NCBI GenBank assembly: GCA_965220385.1
Contig: OZ244825.1
Location: 124,001-188,000, forward strand
Length of the DNA: 64,000 nucleotides
Direction of reading: 5' to 3'
Source of the DNA: PCPOR2b sp965220385
Lineage (GTDB): Bacteria; Poribacteria; WGA-4E; PCPOR2b
In this document: one piece after another, positions 61,674-64,000 of the stretch
How the letters are laid out: each line of letters starts with the position of its first letter
How positions within the stretch are numbered: the stretch's first letter is position 1
Translations under genes and position numbers: made by a program
Notes under the pieces: model-generated
Database searches by the model: none
Seen by the model: the letters and a program-made list of their open reading frames with translations, nothing else
Told to the model about the DNA's origin: nothing

Positions 61674-61902
61674 TTGTTTGGTGTGCGAAGCGCCCACGCA
61701 AAGTGGCAGTAACGGTCAGATCGTTGGCATCGGCTGCGTCCTGCTAACAACAAAATACTATCGAAACTGAATACTCAAAATCAAGGGCAACGAACACGAA
61801 ATTACGTCACGCTCTATGTCCAATTACCTTAGAGCAAAGGAAGATACGGTTCATGAACCGTTTTCTTGCATGTATATTTTTCTTCATTCTTAGGGAACAT
61901 TT

Positions 61903-62697
61903 TCACTTGTTTTTGAGACGTTCCATTATAGAATAGTCAGCAAAAGCTTGCCTGTCTTTCCCCATCATGAAGTAGAGACGTCCGCGAGCTTGATAGGCGT
62001 CAGCATAATCAGGATTCAATTCAATTGCCTTGCTGAAATCTCTAATAGCAAGATTATCGTCTCCTTTTGCCGTGTAAGCAATCCCGCGAAAAAAATAAGC
62101 AACTTCGGGATTTATATAGGATACTCTATCGCTTGAATTTTCAACTATTGTAATGACCGTGTTCAAATCCTCAAAGGACTTGTCATATTCTTTAGCGAGG
62201 ACGTAAGCCAGCCCCCGCCCGCTATAGCCATCAGGGTTATCAGGCTCCAGTTCTATTGCTTTGGTAAATTCTAATATGGCTTTATCAAAATCCCCTGCGT
62301 CAGAGTAACCTTTCCCGGTATTTATATAGGAATCAAATTCTTCTTGGTGTTTGTTATCTAAGTATCCTGTGTACATGCTGATAGCAATGACAACACCAAA
62401 AAATAGTACCAGCCCAAATCTGTGAAGAAAAGGTATTGGAGATTTTCCAAGTCGTGACACTTCATTTCCTATTTTCGTGCTAGCTTCTTCTGGTAATTTC
62501 CAACCCCCAAGGCATACATTACAGCAATAAGTGTATGCTTTTGACCATGAGGTTAAGAAAACCCAAAAGACCCCAAAAACTTTATACGACAAGAATATAG
62601 AAAATGGTGTTTCTGCGTCACATTTCTGACAGTATTCGCTGCCACCTTCACTAATTTTGACAGATTTCCTTCCCCAACTAATAATCATTTCTTTCAT
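61903..62697 (-). CDS. Membrane protein with zinc-ribbon-like cysteines and tetratricopeptide repeats
   Basis: The 264-residue protein has an N-terminal domain with CQKC (about 23-26) and CCNVC (about 58-62), likely a zinc ribbon. A hydrophobic segment follows (about 92-110, FGLVLFFGVVIAISMYTGY). Three or so TPR units come next: GYSDAGDFDKAILEFTKAIE, an eroded middle unit, and AKGDDNLAIRDFSKAIELNP. It is probably a membrane-anchored scaffold. It is AT-richer than most neighbours. The function is unknown. Confidence 0.75.
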   Translation of the reverse strand: MKEMIISWGRKSVKISEGGSEYCQKCDAETPFSIFLSYKVFGVFWVFLTSWSKAYTYCCNVCLGGWKLPEEASTKIGNEVSRLGKSPIPFLHRFGLVLFFGVVIAISMYTGYLDNKHQEEFDSYINTGKGYSDAGDFDKAILEFTKAIELEPDNPDGYSGRGLAYVLAKEYDKSFEDLNTVITIVENSSDRVSYINPEVAYFFRGIAYTAKGDDNLAIRDFSKAIELNPDYADAYQARGRLYFMMGKDRQAFADYSIMERLKNK

Positions 62698-63095
62698 CCT
62701 TTTTGCTTAGATTGACGTGCAGTATTAGGTGCTTATACGTCACTGTACTGGTGCGAAAGCCAAGCCGCTAATGGTACTCAGTCCTTCGCATAATATCTTC
62801 GAGAGCCTGCGATGGAGATGTTCCTACGTTCTCCAACTTCGTCGATTTCTGTGCATGTCGGACCTGTACAGGCTTACTGAACGTCAACTAGTAAGACGGA
62901 TTATATATTGTAATTTAAGATTTTGCTTAAATTTATTCTGATTGTTGTATGTGCGACCGCCTATGGAAAACAAGAGATGTACTCAAAATAGACTGGAATA
63001 ACCCGAAGAATAGTGATTAAACATAACAATTTCCTAAGAAACAGATGAAGTATATATTTGTCAGTGCTATGTTGGCAACAAGATAATGAGGTGGA
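62698..63095. other. 398-base region with no visible gene
   Basis: I see no gene, no strong promoter and no tRNA in this AT-rich stretch between two minus-strand genes. Confidence 0.45.
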
Positions 63096-64000
63096 CTACT
63101 CTTGTGATGTGAATTGAATCACTGGTGGTGTTTGGATTTCCGTCGCCGTCGCCTGAACGTATTTCTCAAAGGCTTCCTGTGTTGCTATTCCAACTTCCTT
63201 TTTAGCGGGCGGTGGTTCGTTTGGACGTTCTATGCCGTCAACCGTTTGCTGCGTCGCTACTCCAGCCTCGTTTTCATTGGGGGATGGTTGGTCTCGATGC
63301 TCGACGCTGTCAACCATTCCTTGTGTTGCAGTTTCAACCTCTTCTTCTACTCCCAAAGCGGTGGCAAATCGGTAGTAAACTTCATTATGCTGGTCAGGCT
63401 TCATTAATATAGTGTTTCCCGCCTCTGATCCTAAGAACGTCTCGAACCCGTCCGCCGGGTAGATAACACCAAACCCCATCTCACGGTCGGTTTGCGCCTC
63501 CGTTTCCCAACTCCATACCCAGCCATCTTTCTCATTTCTGACCGGGGCGACTCCACGGTTCGGCAAGCGGATCGCTATGCGATGCCCGTCTCCTAACCCT
63601 TGAGTCTGGATATGATGTTCTGTCCATTGATGTCCGGCGTAAATCGAATAGGTTGACGTGAGAGAAACCGTTCTGCCTGACGGCAAGACCCAATCGGGTA
63701 TAATCCGCTGCACGACCGATCTCATCGGCCCATCAGCTACAATCCGTACATAATCCTGCTGATCTTCAGGAGATATGAGCGTTCCCGTTTCCGTATCCCA
63801 AAGCCCGAATCCGAGCCCGTTGCTCTGTCCATCCGCTGTGACCAGTGGCGTCAAAATCTCCTCATCGGAATCTGATGGCGCCCTGCGCTGTCGGACGAAC
63901 CGATCAAGGAATAACCCTTTGGTTTTCTTGCCGTAGCTATCGATTGAGCCGTTAGGATGGAGGAGGTAGGCAGCCCACTCTGATTCTAATGCAGCATATC
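63096..64000 (-). CDS. DUF4861-like protein, C-terminal part with tandem-repeat tail
   Basis: The gene enters from beyond base 64000; 301 residues are seen. I read through the upstream frame to the window edge: ALESEWAAYLLHPNGSIDS and YGKKTKGLFLDRF resemble the DUF4861 family (the ESDxxAYR and IDxYGK pattern), often linked to polysaccharide use. The body continues with ISPEDQQDYVRIVADGPMRS and HQWTEHHIQTQ. The last 80 residues are three imperfect repeats starting TATQGMVDSVE, VATQQTVDGIE and IATQEAFEKYV, separated by proline-rich text, and are not part of the domain. The family call is moderately sure. Confidence 0.7.
   Translation of the reverse strand, partial: YAALESEWAAYLLHPNGSIDSYGKKTKGLFLDRFVRQRRAPSDSDEEILTPLVTADGQSNGLGFGLWDTETGTLISPEDQQDYVRIVADGPMRSVVQRIIPDWVLPSGRTVSLTSTYSIYAGHQWTEHHIQTQGLGDGHRIAIRLPNRGVAPVRNEKDGWVWSWETEAQTDREMGFGVIYPADGFETFLGSEAGNTILMKPDQHNEVYYRFATALGVEEEVETATQGMVDSVEHRDQPSPNENEAGVATQQTVDGIERPNEPPPAKKEVGIATQEAFEKYVQATATEIQTPPVIQFTSQE

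Overview
The window is bacterial chromosome with closely packed genes and standard signals: consensus sigma-70 promoters (TTGACA, 17 bp, TATAAT), good ribosome binding sites, three tRNA genes, and a mutS2 - dnaG - rpoD housekeeping block. My best guess at the lineage is Candidatus Poribacteria or a close relative. This is inference, from a secreted protein ending in a FlgD-like sorting domain with NPFNPETWIPYQL, the many phytanoyl-CoA dioxygenase, Gfo/Idh/MocA and mandelate-racemase-like genes, a DUF4861-like protein, and the many short non-coding repeats. No rRNA is present to confirm it.

Layout. 1-0.9 kb: 5' part of a Ski2-like RNA helicase gene (minus strand). 1-5.3 kb: a large secreted fusion of c-type haem motifs, leucine-rich repeats, cohesin-like, dockerin and FlgD-like domains. 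5.5-8.8 kb: operon of a uronate-dehydrogenase-like SDR, a Gfo/Idh/MocA oxidoreductase and a LarA-like protein. 8.9-17.2 kb: tRNA-Gly, FmdB-type zinc ribbon, TPR membrane protein, MutS2, DnaG, RpoD, tRNA-Met/Ile2 and tRNA-Val. 17.2-23.5 kb: two ABC exporter halves that look like a heterodimeric pair, split by a short TolB-like gene, a repeat element, a structured IS200/IS605-like non-coding segment and a PhyH gene. 23.6-28.6 kb: a sugar-acid operon (Gfo/Idh/MocA, transaldolase-like, enolase superfamily) divergent from a SelA-like PLP enzyme; both sides have near-perfect promoters.

29-33.5 kb holds a visibly AT-richer three-gene operon: a DNA cytosine-5 methyltransferase with an N-terminal extension and a large insertion, a MutL/MORC-like GHKL ATPase, and a Rossmann-fold protein of unknown function. 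I regard this as the best candidate for an undescribed restriction or defence system. 33.7-40.5 kb: a Dph6-like PP-loop protein, an Rpn-like nuclease, Tat-exported LD-carboxypeptidase, CotH/lamin-tail protein and an ECF sigma factor. 41-45 kb: luciferase-like monooxygenase, HpcH/HpaI aldolase and an enolase-superfamily enzyme, separated by repeat elements. 45-46.7 kb: a PD-(D/E)XK-like protein and a beta-class DNA methyltransferase with a MITE between them. 46.8-54.1 kb: further sugar-acid-type genes (enolase superfamily, ThDP enzyme, PhyH, HAD phosphatase, epimerase, SMP-30, aldolase). 54-61 kb: class A serine hydrolase, then an NtrC-type regulator heading an operon of zinc alcohol dehydrogenase, beta-helix protein and DegT aminotransferase. 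61-64 kb: a ThDP beta-type subunit with a possible CRP/FNR site, a zinc-ribbon/TPR membrane protein, and a partial DUF4861-like gene.

The genes together suggest a heterotroph using unusual sugars, uronic and aldonic acids: epimerases and Gfo/Idh oxidoreductases would oxidise them, SMP-30 would open lactones, enolase-superfamily members would dehydrate, and HpcH/HpaI or transaldolase-like enzymes would cleave. The pathway is inference; no substrate can be read from the sequence. At least four kinds of short inverted-repeat element occur between genes, including four copies of one family.
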